Source: Rosa chinensis
Lineage: Eukaryota > Streptophyta > Magnoliopsida > Rosales > Rosaceae
Length of the DNA: 64,000 nt
Direction: 5' to 3'
NCBI RefSeq assembly: GCF_002994745.2
Contig: NC_037089.1
Span: forward strand, 19,190,641-19,254,640
The notes beneath the pieces were generated by a model. The model ran no database searches. It was not told the origin of the DNA and was given only the letters and a program-made list of their open reading frames with translations. This document shows, piece after piece, positions 11,072-21,992 of the stretch (positions within the stretch are counted from its first letter, which is position 1; every line of letters begins with the position of its first letter). Both the position numbers and the translations under genes were made by a program.

Positions 11072-11788
11072 TCAGCTGAAACAATCGACAATTATGAACT
11101 CCGTATGTATTTCAGCCATACATGGACTGGTGCCGATAACTAGTCGCATATAGTCAGAGCCCAGCGGTTGCGTGACGTCACTGGAGAAGCTAAGCAATGG
11201 TTCATGACCTTGGAGCAATTTTCTATTCCGCTTAAGGTCGTTATAACAACCACTGAATATAACGTTGACAGCGGAACTGCTATCAACTAGGATTCTTCCG
11301 ACTGACATTTTGCAGAGAATAGCGTCGATCAAGAAAGGATCGTCATAGGGCAGATGTACTCCGCGTTCCTCCTCCTCTGAGAAGGTAATAGGCTCCCAAC
11401 CAGACCTTAGGAGTTTGGCGGATCTTTCGTAGCGGATGTTGCAGACTTCCTTTGGGTGATTAGCTCGCGCATAACGCTTTCTAGCTCTGTGAGACATGTT
11501 GGTGATTGGAGCACCTCCGTCGATGGTGTTGATGAGGTCCATGGGCTCAATGTCGGCGATCACAGGTGGCGGTTGGCACACCTTGAACTGCTCAAGCTTG
11601 CCATCACGGTACAAGGTCTCAATGGCCGTTTTGAGGGCGTTGCATCTGTTGGTATTGTGACCGCTGTCCTCGTGGTATTTGCACCACCTGCCGGTGTTTT
11701 TTGGCTTTCCCGTTTTTGGGTATTTTCCAGGGGGCGGCGGTGGGATCTGATCCTTGCACTGATTGTATATTTCTTCATACGAGGCCAT
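11072..11788 (-). pseudogene. gag zinc knuckle region and aspartic protease (copy A)
   Basis: 238 codons, starting MASYEEIYNQCKDQ. A zinc-knuckle-like motif WCKYHEDSGHNTNRC (C-x3-H then H-x5-C spacing, as in plant gypsy gag) is followed by the protease region with VGRILVDSSSAVNVIF. The catalytic triad position reads D-S-S, where copy C reads D-N-G, so the flap glycine is lost. The frame ends at TGA (11072) after VDCFS, where copy C has a serine codon. It is preceded by a frameshift and a TAG relative to the gag frame. Confidence 0.85.
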
Positions 11789-11969
11789 GAGGACCGTAAA
11801 TACTGCATAACGCTGGGAAGACTCCGTATGTTTGTTGCGGTTGTCCCCATGGGATGGGCGGTTTCCCTTGTAGTGCTGGTCCTTTTGCCGCTTGTTCTGG
11901 TACTGGCCCTGCTGCCACTCCCTCTTTTTGGTCAGTTGGCGGTGTGTTGGAGGTTTTGTTAGTGGTCCC

Positions 11970-13268
11970 CTACTGACTGGAGGGTTGTGTCGACTTTGCT
12001 AGTGCTGCTGGTGGCGGTGGGGTTTCTCCATATGTGATGAATTCTGCTTGGGAATGAATGACCGCCTCACTCATGAGGTGGTCGTATACCGCATTTGGAT
12101 GATTGTAGTTGAGGTGATAGAGGAATGGCCCTTTGAGGAGTCCCTGCTTAAAAGTCGCTGAAGCCATTGTTTTATCAAGATCACGGCACCGAGATGCTGC
12201 CGCTCGCCACCTTGTGACGAATGCCTTCAGTGTCTCCTCCGTACCCTGCTTGACGTTGAACAGTTGGCTTGTATTGTGGTGCCCGGCGGACAGTAGGATG
12301 AACCGAGAAAGGAAAGCGTGCGATAATGCCTGGAATGAGTCAATGGATTCCGGCGGGCATTCGAAGAACCAATTCATTGCCTCATTGTCCAGCGTTTCGC
12401 TGAACAAGTGGCACAGGGTGGCGTCATCGAATCCCTTGTTGTTGGTGACTTTCTTGAAGGTGTCCATATGGACGAAGAGATCAGTCTTACCGCTGTAATG
12501 CAACATTTTTGGAGTCTTTGCATACGTCGGTCTGACGGCCAGCAAAATTGCAGCGGTAAACGGTCCCGGCCTGAACGCGAAAATTGGATTTGAAGTTGGT
12601 GCTAGAGTGCCTGATTCTGCCCGGATTAACCTTTGTTCCAACTGCTGCATCCTTTCCAGTATTTGAGCTGTTACATCGCCGGCGGGGTCTAGCCGGGTAC
12701 TCCGTTGAACTGATCCTCGCCTGGGAGCGGGTGGGTTTCCCTCTGTTCTTGCCCGAGGTCTCGAGCGGTGGGTGTGCAGTGATGACTCTGCCTCCTGTTC
12801 CAACATTAGCTGGGGTACAGGGGGCGGCCCCATTCCCGCTAGCTCCGGTGGGCGCAGCGGGACCTGCATATGCACGACTGGTGCTGGTATCAATGTTCCT
12901 GTAACAGGTCGGCTGTGCATGGTGCTCCGTGACTGCTCACTTCGTGCCGGGTTGGCGGTTGCCTCCAGCGTTCTCTTTAGCTCTTCAAAGAGGGACACAA
13001 GCGTGGCCACTTGCCTTTGGGCCTCAGCCTTTTCTTTTCGTTCTTGTTCACGCTCTCTGTTTGCTTTGTGAAGATCCGCCAATGCCAGCTCATACAGTGA
13101 GGCAAGGTCTTGGCCTGGCGAGCGGCTGTTACTTGGGTTTGTCTCACCGTCGCGGTTGACCGGGGTGGTGAACAACGCGCGGTTGATGCCTACCGTTGGG
13201 TTGGTGGGTTGGGGAATGGCGGACTGATCTGCCTGCTCGTCAGCGTCTTCCCCGCTACTGTTAGTCAT
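11970..13268 (-). pseudogene. gag (copy A)
   Basis: 432 codons from an ATG 50 bp inside the 5' LTR. The N-terminus is charged and coiled (LASLYELALADLHKANRERE... followed by Lys/Glu/Gln-rich sequence), and a middle proline-rich part follows. The capsid-like retrotrans_gag domain occupies about residues 255-400: MLHYSGKTDLFVHMDTF, DNEAMNWFFECPP, FLSRFILLSAGHHNT, ETLKAFVTRWRAAA. The start choice is supported by position just after the PBS. It ends at a TAG where copy C has CAG (a C-to-T change), and a frameshift follows before the zinc knuckle. Confidence 0.9.
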
Positions 13269-13296
13269 GGTGGTGGTGGGGTGACCTTTTTTTCAA

Positions 13297-13318
13297 GGTT
13301 TCCCACAGACGGCGCCAA
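13297..13318 (-). other. Primer binding site of copy A
   Basis: On the minus strand it reads TTGGCGCCGTCTGTGGGA directly after the 5' LTR. The identical motif lies beside the LARD 5' LTR at 60841-60861. A TGGCGCC start is common in plant Ty3/gypsy elements; the exact tRNA was not determined. Confidence 0.85.
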
Positions 13319-13823
13319 TGTTAATGCTCAGGTCCGGCGGTAGCCGACTCTTCGCTTAACGCGGGTCCGGTGGGCGGACCGCTACTCTGAGGATTAGATG
13401 ACCTCCGTTTGCTGCAACACGAGAGACAGGGTGTCAGAGGGAGACCGCGCTGGGCGGTCTTCACTTCTCCGATGCCTAAGTTAGTCACTGTATATGGGCA
13501 GCATAACAATAAATGAGTAGTAATTGCGTAATTAATGAGGAGAGAGGAGAGGACCTTTTATAGGTGAGGAAGAGGTTGATCCTCTTGTTTCCGATGTGAG
13601 ACTGATGTGCTTCTATTCCCAGCGTCTGGAGCTTCTGATGCTATCTTGACGCGGAGCGTGGCAGCGCGTCAGAGGTGATCTGGGGGCGGTCCAGGGCTCG
13701 AGCGATAGCCCGCCTGGCCGTGCCTTCGCAAGTTACCCCCTTGGTGGGAGTCGGTACCTCTGGCGGTACCATGAGCGTGGCTCATTATAGCTAATTATGC
13801 TCGTTCTGGCACATGTAGGTACA
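13319..13823 (-). repeat. 5' LTR of copy A
   Basis: 505 bp, TGTTAATGCTCAGG...GTAGGTACA on the plus strand; it differs from 2069-2576 at about 24 positions plus a 3-bp gap (hand count). Most differences are transitions, as expected of methylated repeats. Confidence 0.92.
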
Positions 13824-13828
13824 TCACC
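13824..13828. repeat. Target site duplication TCACC, right of copy A
   Basis: Second copy of the TSD described at 2064-2068. Confidence 0.9.
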
Positions 13829-14076
13829 TATAAATGGTTCTCTCTTCTCTCCTCATTAATTACGCATTTAATACCTACCTACTATTACTTTGTCAACATA
13901 AATACATTGACTAACTTAGGCATCGTAGAAGAGAAGACCGCCCAGCGCGGTCTCCCTCTGACGCCCTCTGTATTTTACTTGACAGGTAGCAGAAACTGAG
14001 TATCATAGGTAGCGGTCCGCCCATCGGACCAGCGTTAACAAATGTTTAGCTACCGTTGAACTTTTAAGCATTAACA
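13829..14076. repeat. 3' LTR of copy B, second part
   Basis: Reverse complement of the first half of the family LTR, starting TATAAATGG and ending GCATTAACA at 14076. It is more diverged than the copy A LTRs, consistent with copy B being older. The interrupted piece joins 1805-2068. Confidence 0.85.
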
Positions 14077-14362
14077 GGTGTGAATATTTTCCATGACATG
14101 AGAAATAATTAGGGCTTGATTCAAGTATTCATTTAGCTATTTCCGAATCAAATCATCTCCAAAATAAAAATCAAACCACTACACTACCTTGCATATATTC
14201 ACCTTGAACTTTGGTTCACTTGTGAGCCCTTACTTATGACTTGTACATTTGCATATTTATCTAGCATCCTCTAGGTTTTTCCTAGCTAGACTGAGATTTT
14301 CCAATCTCTTTGATACGATATCCCCTACTCATAATCCCTATACTATAACTTGACCCTTATAC
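14077..14362. other. Unannotated AT-rich stretch
   Basis: No ORF, repeat or regulatory element recognised between the end of copy B and the hAT-like element. GGTGT at 14077-14081 would be the right half of the copy B target duplication, but the left half is outside the window. Confidence 0.5.
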
Positions 14363-15032
14363 TAGGCCTCGTCAACGGGCCGGGCCCGGGCCGGGCCTAA
14401 TTACATTTTTAAATAGTCATGGGCCGGGCTTCATTGTAAATCAACGGATCCAAGCCCGTCCATATAAGGCGGGCCTTGCGGGTTTTTACGGGCCGGGCCG
14501 GGTAGCCCACCTGTTTATGCGAGTCTCAGACCATTTTATTGTGCAATATTTAGCCTCGTCCACAGCAACTAATTTTACTCAACCTCATTCAACTAATTGA
14601 CAAGGTCTTGGGCTGAAATGGATACATCTCAGGTCATATTAAGGATGCTATTTTTTTCCTTTTAAAGTTTTAAAGGGTTTGGAACCTAGCCGAACTAGGA
14701 GGCTCATCCCAACGCCCGTTTTAATGTACTGAAATAAAATGACAGAATACAAAGTGTCCCAATTTACAACTTAGAACGAAAGCAAATTATTAATACAATT
14801 TCTATGAGTTTATCTAATTAGGCATATTGTCTTCCATTCAGACTTGGTATCAATGAGGCTCACAGCCTCACACTTAGAATCTGCCTGCAGCCCTGCATAA
14901 TTGGTACAGCCCTGCAAAAAATTCTTGAAATGAGCCACTTATTTGTAATGCACGGACTACACAGAATAACCAAAACTCCAGTTTTATTTCTACTTGGGCA
15001 TGTGAAACAAAAATTATTTGTAATATACAGGA

Positions 15033-15140
15033 TATCTATGTATATATCCAATCAAGCACACAAATTAGATATATAAATATACAGGATATCTATGTATATA
15101 TCCAATCAAGCACACAAATTAGATATATAAATATATATAG
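15033..15140. repeat. Two-copy tandem repeat, about 54 bp
   Basis: The segment from 'acaggatatctatgtatata' to 'gatatataaatat' occurs twice in succession inside the hAT-like element. Confidence 0.8.
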
Positions 15141-15554
15141 GTATATAGTTACAATTCCTTTTTGTTTGTGGTATATATCAGACCCAGCTGCATCAAGAAT
15201 TGGTAACTTCACAAATATAACTCCTTATAATCTTAACAACACAAAACAAAAACCACTTCAAACAAAGAATCATGTTGCACGCATGTGAAACAAAACCAGA
15301 GACCAAAGACATCAACAAAACCAGTACCTGCTTGATCAAATCTTTGCTCTCAGATTATCCCCTCTTGCAGCCCGTGAGATGAGAAGGAGAGGAGCTCGCC
15401 GTGACGGGCTTTACAACATGAACATATCCAACTCACTGTGAAGCCGCCGTGTTCAAATCGTTGGTGGATATCCAGCCGGAGTGGAACACGCTAGATCAGA
15501 TCCCATTCTTGACCTTCTCCAATCTCTCTTTCACTGTCCCTGAGTCGTGGCTGA

Positions 15555-15860
15555 GAAAGTGAGTCGATGGAGCTATGGAGGTTTAGGTCGAGAGGAGGTT
15601 GAGGAGCTATGGAGGTTTAGGTCGAGATCTGAGACTCTGAGTCATCGAGAGGAGGCTGAAGAGGTATGGAGGTTTAGGTCGAGAGGAGGCTGAAGAGGTA
15701 TGGAGGTTTAGGTCGAGAGGAGGCTGATCAGGTATGGAGGTTTAGGTCGAGTCGTCGAGAGGAGGCTGAGGAGCTGTGGAGGTTTAGGTCGTTTAAATCT
15801 GAGAGGCTGAGGAGCTATGGAGGTTTAGCAGTTTAGGTCGTTTAGATCTGAGAGACTGAG
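15555..15860. repeat. Minisatellite in the hAT-like element
   Basis: Repeats of GAGGTTTAGGTCGAGAGGAG-type units with GGCTGAGGAGCTATG blocks, about 30-60 bp each, irregular. Confidence 0.75.
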
Positions 15861-16097
15861 ACTCTGAGTCGTCAAGAGGACTCAGAGGAGGCTGAGGCTT
15901 GACTGCTTGAGAAATGAGAAACAGAGAAAGTGATCAATTTTAGGACTTAAGTTTAGGTTTAGGTCATTGTCTCACAGCTGGTATCCAACGGTACGATTAG
16001 AAAACGGACGGATCCAACGGTAGGATTAGAAAACGGTAACTTCACAGTTTTCTAAAAACATATATATAATTTTACATAATTTAAATATAAATCTATA

Positions 16098-17030
16098 TTT
16101 ATATATCATACACTACAAAGAGCAACCCCTATCAATTCAAAGAAAATGAAAAAACCGATCATTGGATGAGTTTATTACAATAAATTATGAGTGTGGTAAA
16201 AAATTTAGTCAATTTCACCATATTTTCGAATCCGATCGGATTGGTCAACCGTAGTCACTTATATGTTTTCTTGGTTGACCGGTGGCATGACAACCGCGAA
16301 ACGTGCTTATTTTTTCACATCACGTTTGTATATATTCCATCGATGGATGTGCGTGAACATAAGATAAAAAAAATTAATTTTAATTACAAACACATTGGCC
16401 TATACCAATTTTCTTCCTAAAGTTGTATGACTTATACATTACATTTAAATTGTTTAGGTTCATTCTAAAGCAACCATGAAGTGGAAAATGAATTCAGAGA
16501 AACCAACCGCTCGATGGAGATATTGTAATGTTTTATGGTGGTTGTAGAAAATCCAGCCAATTTGGTTCTCGTTTTGAATTCGATCAACTAGGTCAAACGT
16601 AGTTACTCTTATAAACCTATATTTATATATCATACACTCCAAAGAGCAACCCCTATCAATTCAAAGAAAATGAAAAAACTGATCATTGGATGAGTTTATT
16701 ACAATAAATTATGAGTGTAGTAAAAAATTTAGCCAATTTCACCATATTTTCGAATCCGATCGGATTGGTCAACCGTAGTCACTTATATGTTTTCTTGGTT
16801 GACCGGTGGCGTGACAACTGCGAAACGTGCTTATTTTTTCACATCACGTTTGTATATATTCCATCGATGGATGTGCGTGAACATAAGATAAAAAAAATTA
16901 ATTTTAATTACAAACACATTGGCCTATACCAATTTTCTTCCTAAAGTTGTATGACTTATACATTGCATTTAAATTGTTTAGGTTCATTCTAAAGTAACCA
17001 TGAAGTGGAAAATGAATTCGGAGAAACCAA
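16098..17030. repeat. Direct duplication of about 524 bp in the hAT-like element
   Basis: 16098-16520 and 16622-17040 are almost identical (both contain 'cactycaaagagcaacccct' and 'catcgatggatgtgcgtgaa'). The offset between the copies is 524 bp. The 77-codon ORFs at 16187 and 16711 are the same frame in both copies. Confidence 0.85.
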
Positions 17031-17061
17031 CCGCTCGGAAAATGAATTCGGAGAAACCAAC

Positions 17062-17212
17062 CGCTCGATATATATAAACTCTCTATATATATATATATAT
17101 ATAAACACACACACACACACACAATATATATATATAACACACACACACATATATATATAAACACACACACAAATATATATCTATATGTGTGTGTGTGTAT
17201 ATATATAATATT
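17062..17212. repeat. AT/CA microsatellite
   Basis: Alternating (TA)n, (CA)n and (TG)n tracts inside the right part of the hAT-like element. Confidence 0.9.
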
Positions 17213-17352
17213 TTACGGGTTTTTGCGGGCCGGCCCACTACCCACCAAGGCGGGCTTTTTAACCGGCAGGGCCAGGCTTTTAGCCCTCAGGGCCGGCGGG
17301 CCTCCATCGGCCCACTTGATCCGCGGGCTTTTTGATGAGGCCTACCTTATAC

Positions 17353-17694
17353 TTGAGGATGACTATTTGGCTAACAAACAACAGCAACGAAACTATTGCC
17401 ACCAAGCATAGGAAGCCACCACCTTTCAAACAAGTTAGTAATGACTTCATTTGTAGGCCCTAGAAGATGAGGTGACCCTCAAAAACTCTGGAGCACCTCG
17501 CCTATGATACGAGGTGCTGTGAATGGTTTTCTCAAGTTCAATACGGGACTAGTGGAAAAGGCCAGTAAGCATTCGAACAAGTGACATGCGTTTGACCAAG
17601 GACTGTTGCTGCGATATGCATTGCAGGCCCAACTAGCCCGTGTTCATAGTTAAAGATAATGAACGAAGACGAAAACTATGGAGCAAGGGATCAG
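17353..17694. other. Unannotated stretch between hAT-like element and ORF 17695
   Basis: No ORF, repeat or motif recognised. It is probably the same unit as the ORF that follows, but nothing supports a call. Confidence 0.4.
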
Positions 17695-18027
17695 TTACCA
17701 ACTCCTCGCTCTTATTCTTATCGGTGAGAATTGTGGCGGGCACTCTTTAGGAATAAGCGCAAAGAATATGGAGAAGAGGGCTTCAATCACGACAGGATCA
17801 GGTTTGTTTTCGGAAGAGGATGAGATCCGGTACAGAAACGAGCCCATGGCCTTCAAATAAGCTATAGTCGTCAGAGCCACCTTCTGATCATGGGCCATTC
17901 CTACTATGATTTTGCAGATTTCTAGGTGCTCCTTGCGTGCTGGATTGGTGAAACGCATCAGGATCGCACCGCTGATGCTCAAGTCGTCATAGTTGGAGTT
18001 GGAATTTGGAGCGAGTAGGGTATCCAT
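17695..18027 (-). CDS. Hypothetical protein of 110 aa, not recognised
   Basis: Reads MDTLLAPNSNSNYDDLSISG and is rich in ordinary, well-mixed residues (not low complexity), with SISGAILMRFTNPARKEHLE and KVALTTIAYLKAMGSF segments that look helical. It has no signal peptide or membrane segment. I do not recognise a family. It lies about 300 bp downstream of the P450 pseudogene on the same strand. The frame is open from an ATG at 18027 to a stop at 17695, but a plus-strand ORF overlaps it, so it may be a fragment of a larger, broken gene. Confidence is low. Confidence 0.3.
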   Translation of the reverse strand: MDTLLAPNSNSNYDDLSISGAILMRFTNPARKEHLEICKIIVGMAHDQKVALTTIAYLKAMGSFLYRISSSSENKPDPVVIEALFSIFFALIPKECPPQFSPIRIRARSW

Positions 18028-18336
18028 CCCTAAATTGAATCAATATGTGTCTATCTTGTTGATTGAGCAATAGGATTGGAAATTATGGGCTCTGGGGATA
18101 TCGGATTTCAAACTACACATATAAGCAGTAATTTGGATTGGGGGTTTGTCTAAACTTTCCTACTTCAAGAGGGGATATCTTCCTAATTCCTTAGAGTCAG
18201 TGGGCAGTAACTTCACTTCAATCTCATGCCGGTTTCTATGGTTTTTGGCACATACCCTTTCCTACTCTCCAGAGGAATAGGTAAACGGTAAAAAAAAAAT
18301 TATATTCCTATTATCCAAAGCAGGAATAGAACTTAA

Positions 18337-19171
18337 TGGCGTCTATTTTCTTTGCAGGTTTCTTCATCCCCTTCTCATGTCCACCTGAATCCAACCACTG
18401 AAGATAAGGAAGAGCATCACCCACCGCCAAAAGCCCAATAAAGTAAGAAAACTCTCTCAATGCATCATGTACTCGACGCGCTTCTTCCTTCTGGTTCTCA
18501 TCAGTGGTAATACAGTAGCGCTTTCCAGCAATCATCCTAAGAATCACATTGAGAGTCAAGTCCCCAAGCATTTGTTTCAACTCCACCAACACTACTCGAT
18601 CACCATCACAGCTGCCCTCTGTCTTGTTGATCATACTAGTCGTGCTCCAAGCTTTGTACGTACAACTATTTGACTATTTCAAGAAGGTCCACACTTCAGA
18701 CACTCGAATGTGTCCGAGAATCTAAAGCCGGTGGTTGGAGAGCAGATCAAGAGTCGCAATCTACGAATTTGTCGCCAATCTGGCCCTGAGGAAGTAAACC
18801 TAAACATGTCATTGTCACAACCTATGATTTGCACAGCTACCATTTTCTAGCGCGAGGAGGCTCTCAAGTCAAGGGTTGTAAAACATTCCTTGGCTACCTC
18901 ACTGCTACTCACCACCAAAGTTTGATAGACACCAAGCCATACCGAGAAAAGTGGTCCATACTTGTCAGCCATGGCTCCAAATGCTATGTGGGGAGGCTGC
19001 GGTCCTCTGAACAAGGGAAGATGACCTACAAAAAGCCATGCACCCATTGCTTCAGGTGCTAATTTCGCCTTCAGCCAGTAGTTTCTTTGTGATAGATAAA
19101 AAAAAACACACAACGACTAGTGCAAATAATCCAGCGGTGATAGTGTTTTCATAAGGAACGAGAAAATACAT
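18337..19171 (-). pseudogene. CYP82-like cytochrome P450 pseudogene (exon 1 part only)
   Basis: Matches exon 1 of the intact gene at 22769-24785. The start ATG is at 19171 (MYFLVPYENTITAGLF, matching the intact N-terminal membrane anchor). A frameshift in the T-run near 19095-19110 moves the frame to 19113-18847 (LAPEAMGAWLFVGHLPLF...[12 protein letters not shown]), which stops. A third segment, 18634-18330, holds [20 protein letters not shown] and [26 protein letters not shown]. Homology ends abruptly at about 18337, so the I-helix, ExxR and heme-binding region are absent. Homology upstream of the ATG extends only to about 19225. It is a tandem duplicate of the intact gene that has decayed. 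Confidence 0.85.
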
Positions 19172-19592
19172 CGATCTACAAGTGTTTGCAATTAATTAAT
19201 CGAACAAATTGTGTTTTAGCATTTTGTTTCTTTTGGTTCCACCAATGTTCAAAATATCTAGTATCGAGGAAATGGTTCGGAAAATGGAAATTTCAATGGA
19301 AACATCGAGAAAGTTATGATATCGATAAATTTTCAAAAAAAATGATGGAAATTGGGAGAAAATCATTGAAATTTTAAGTGAAATTTTGTGAACTACTTTT
19401 TTGATCAATTATCTATTATATTGGGAAGAAAGAGAAAAAAATAAAACGAACGGTGACCAAGCTTCATTTCATAGTGAATTATAGTAATTTAGAGTAAATG
19501 TTTGAAGTTGCCCGTATAATATTTGGTACTTTTAGAATATATAATTCTAATTAGAAATTTTATAAAGTTGTAAAGCTATTCAATCAATAAAT

Positions 19593-19926
19593 AGAAATGA
19601 ATTAATATTACGCAATCAATAATATTTTGTCTTGTTGCTGTACAATCTGTTACTAATCAGGTTGGTGACCATTCTCTACTAAGTAACCTAGTAGATGACA
19701 TCAAGGACTTATGTAAGTCCTTTCATTTATTGAATTGCTTCATGTAAATAGGCAAGCAAACTTTGTTGCACATAGGTTGGCTAGCCTTGGTTTTGAATCC
19801 TCTATTCAGACAGAGTGGTTCACTTCTGCTCCGACTATTATCTTGGATGCCCTATTGTATGATCTAAATCATATTTGATGAATAAAGTCTTTGTTCTTTC
19901 AAAAATAAAAGAAATGAATTAATATT
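19593..19926 (+). mobile_element. 5'-truncated LINE (about 300 bp) with 17-bp TSD
   Basis: The insert 19610-19909 is flanked by AGAAATGAATTAATATT at 19593-19609 and 19910-19926. In one frame it reads like the C-terminal RNase H end of a plant LINE ORF2 (a DDIKDLCKSFHLLN segment, then a REANxVAHRLA-like segment and TEWFTSAP) and it ends in an A-rich tail. Strong 5' truncation plus a long TSD is typical of L1-type retrotransposition. Confidence 0.85.
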
Positions 19927-20106
19927 TCTACAACATGGCAAAAGTATTTAGGAATGTTAGAGACAAAAAAAACTAAAAATCTAGAATTGCTGAAATTATA
20001 TCTTAGAAGTTAGAGGTTTAAATTAATTGTCTAAAGAAATTAGTAATTTATTCTATCAAACAGCGTATTAATAATAAAAACAGTTTAGAAGAACTAAATT
20101 CAACTC

Positions 20107-20164
20107 CAGTCGAGTTGGTTGGGGTGCTTTTTGACTTGATATTGGAGGAGACAGGTTCGAGTCC
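20107..20164 (+). promoter_or_regulatory. tRNA-like Pol III A and B boxes in a degenerate SINE-like segment
   Basis: GGTTCGAGTCC at 20154-20164 fits the B box. AGTCGAGTTGG at about 20108-20118, roughly 36 bp upstream, fits an A box. No clear poly-A end or TSD was found. The flanks carry TATCGCGATATATCG-type sequence. It could equally be a tRNA-derived piece of a larger element. Confidence 0.4.
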
Positions 20165-20666
20165 TGACTCTGTCAATTTTTTTCTTGTATTTTGTCTGAG
20201 GAATATTCGCGAATATTCCCTAAAATTTCGGAGATATCGCAGATTTTTTGAAACTATCGCGATATATCGTGAAATTCTGAAAATATCGCACAAAACATTG
20301 TTGGAAGTCATCCAAAATATCGGAGCCTCAAAAAATGAAAATTTCTCCGATATTTCTGCTAAATTATCAATTTTTTAGTCATTTTTCATGGGCCTTTTAG
20401 TGTGGGCAGTCTTTGTGGTACTACATTGATCCTGCCAGTTGCTTATCTGCTATTCTTTGTACAATTTCACTGTGCCTTACACTTTGTTTCTTGTCCTTGA
20501 CATCTTTGTGTTGCTTGTTTGAACTTGTTTGATAGTATAAGTTTCTTGTTAATCCAATGACGCTTCAACGTAGTCGATCTTCACGAGGAGTCGAGGACTC
20601 CTATGAATTGCATTTTGAGAATTTCCGGTTCGCCGATAAATGGACGAGAGTTGTTTTGTTGTGGGC

Positions 20667-21119
20667 AGCGATCCACCTTTTGGCTTTTTAGATCTGCTTT
20701 GGCAGTATCTTGAGCCCTTTTAGTGCTTTGGCACTCTTACACTACAGGAACCAGATAACTATAGCTAGTTCTGTAAGATGCCTCTTGGTTTTCAATTCTG
20801 CGATGAAGTGGAAAATTAGCCAACATATTGACCGCTGCTCTATTCAATTTTGATGCACATTAATTATACATACTTTGATTCCAAAAAGAATAGCGATCCA
20901 CCTTTTGGCTTTTTAGATCTACTTTGGCAGTATCTTGAGCCCTTTTAGTGTTTTGGCACTCTTGCACTACAGGAACCAAATAACTATAGCTAGTTCTGTA
21001 AGATGCCTCTTGATTTTCAATTCTGCGATGAAGTGGAAAATTAGCCAACATATTGACCGTTGCTCTGTTCACTTTTGATGTACATTAATTATACATACTT
21101 CGATTCCAAAATGAATAGC
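20667..21119. repeat. Tandem duplication of about 225 bp
   Basis: 20667-20891 and 20892-21117 are near-identical (both begin AGCGATCCACCTTTTGGC and include 'caggaaccaratraytatag' text). No coding function seen. Confidence 0.85.
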
Positions 21120-21180
21120 TAAATTTAAAATTCTTCAAGATCTCTAAATGTGATCAAACAAACTGACTAAACATTATTCT

Positions 21181-21951
21181 TTTTGCTAAGGGTGCAGCTA
21201 TTGCCACCCTACTAACTACTTTGTTCACTCTACATTCTCTTCTCACCCTATAAATTTTTTTTAGTTTCATGTTTATTTTGTTCACACCCAAAATGCTCTT
21301 TTCCAATATAGGATTTAGCTCGAAATCTTTTTCTATTTGGCTTCCTCAATGTCTCTCTCAGTTGTTTTTGGCTTCCTCCTCGTCTTTATCAATCAATCTC
21401 ATGAATCTTATCAATCAGTCTCACTGAGTTCAACGATGAATGAAAAAATTAAAAATGAAGTTTAAGTACGTATTCTGTAGGGGTAATAAGAAAAATTAAT
21501 TGTAATTTTTAATGGTCTTAGTCAATCAATCTCACCGGGTTTAACGATGAATGAAAAGATTAAAAATGAAGTTTAAGTACGTATTCTGTAGGGGGTAATA
21601 AGAAAAATTTATTCTAATTTTAAGTACGTATTCTGCGGGGATAATAAGAAAAATGAATTGTAATTTTTAATCTAATATTGTCCTTTATTGTAATTTCATA
21701 TTAGGATATTGTAGTATTTTAATAAATCAAAAACTTGTAGGGTGAATAAAGTAGTTATTAAGGTGGTAATAGCCTAAACCACGTGGTGTGGTGTGCTGGT
21801 CGAGCGGCCTAGTCTGGAACCCTCAGTTCTAGCGTTTGATTCCCAGCTTCATCCCGTGGCCAGTAGATTTGAGGGATCTAGGTTGATTTAACACCAGGGT
21901 TCGTGCGTCTGCGGTGCAGTGATTAGTCTGGGAACGCTGGATACACTGCAT

Positions 21952-21992
<41 letters not shown>

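Larger units (their letters stand above)
2069..13823 (-). mobile_element. Tat-lineage Ty3/gypsy retrotransposon, copy A (11.8 kb, LTR to LTR)
   Basis: An LTR retrotransposon with two LTRs (2069-2576 and 13319-13823), a 5-bp TSD (TCACC), a primer binding site beside the right LTR and a purine-rich tract beside the left one. Read on the minus strand the order is 5' LTR, PBS, gag, protease, reverse transcriptase, RNase H, second RNase H, integrase, then a plus-strand accessory ORF in antisense, a tandem array and the 3' LTR. In plants the extra RNase H-like domain and accessory ORFs between pol and the 3' LTR are known from the Tat branch of Ty3/gypsy (Ogre, Retand, Grande relatives), which is why I place it there. 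gag-pol is interrupted by at least four stops or frameshifts, so it is non-functional as read. By hand I count about 24 substitutions and a 3-bp indel between the two LTRs, roughly 5 percent, so the insertion is not very recent. Confidence 0.92.
14363..17344. mobile_element. Non-autonomous hAT-like element, 2982 bp
   Basis: The ends are TAGGCCTCGTCAA and, inverted at the right, TAGGCCTCATCAA. Both flanks carry the same 8 bp, CCTTATAC (14355-14362 and 17345-17352), the hAT target size. Subterminal sequence is rich in GGGCC/GGCCC blocks at both ends. No transposase reading frame is visible; ORFs at 16187 and 16711 are two copies of one duplicated segment with no recognised homology. Confidence 0.85.

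Noticed and set aside
11456..11962. 168-codon plus-strand ORF
   Set aside because: Antisense shadow of gag and protease on the minus strand.
20107..20164. A functional tRNA gene
   Set aside because: Only A- and B-box-like text; no cloverleaf arms could be folded.
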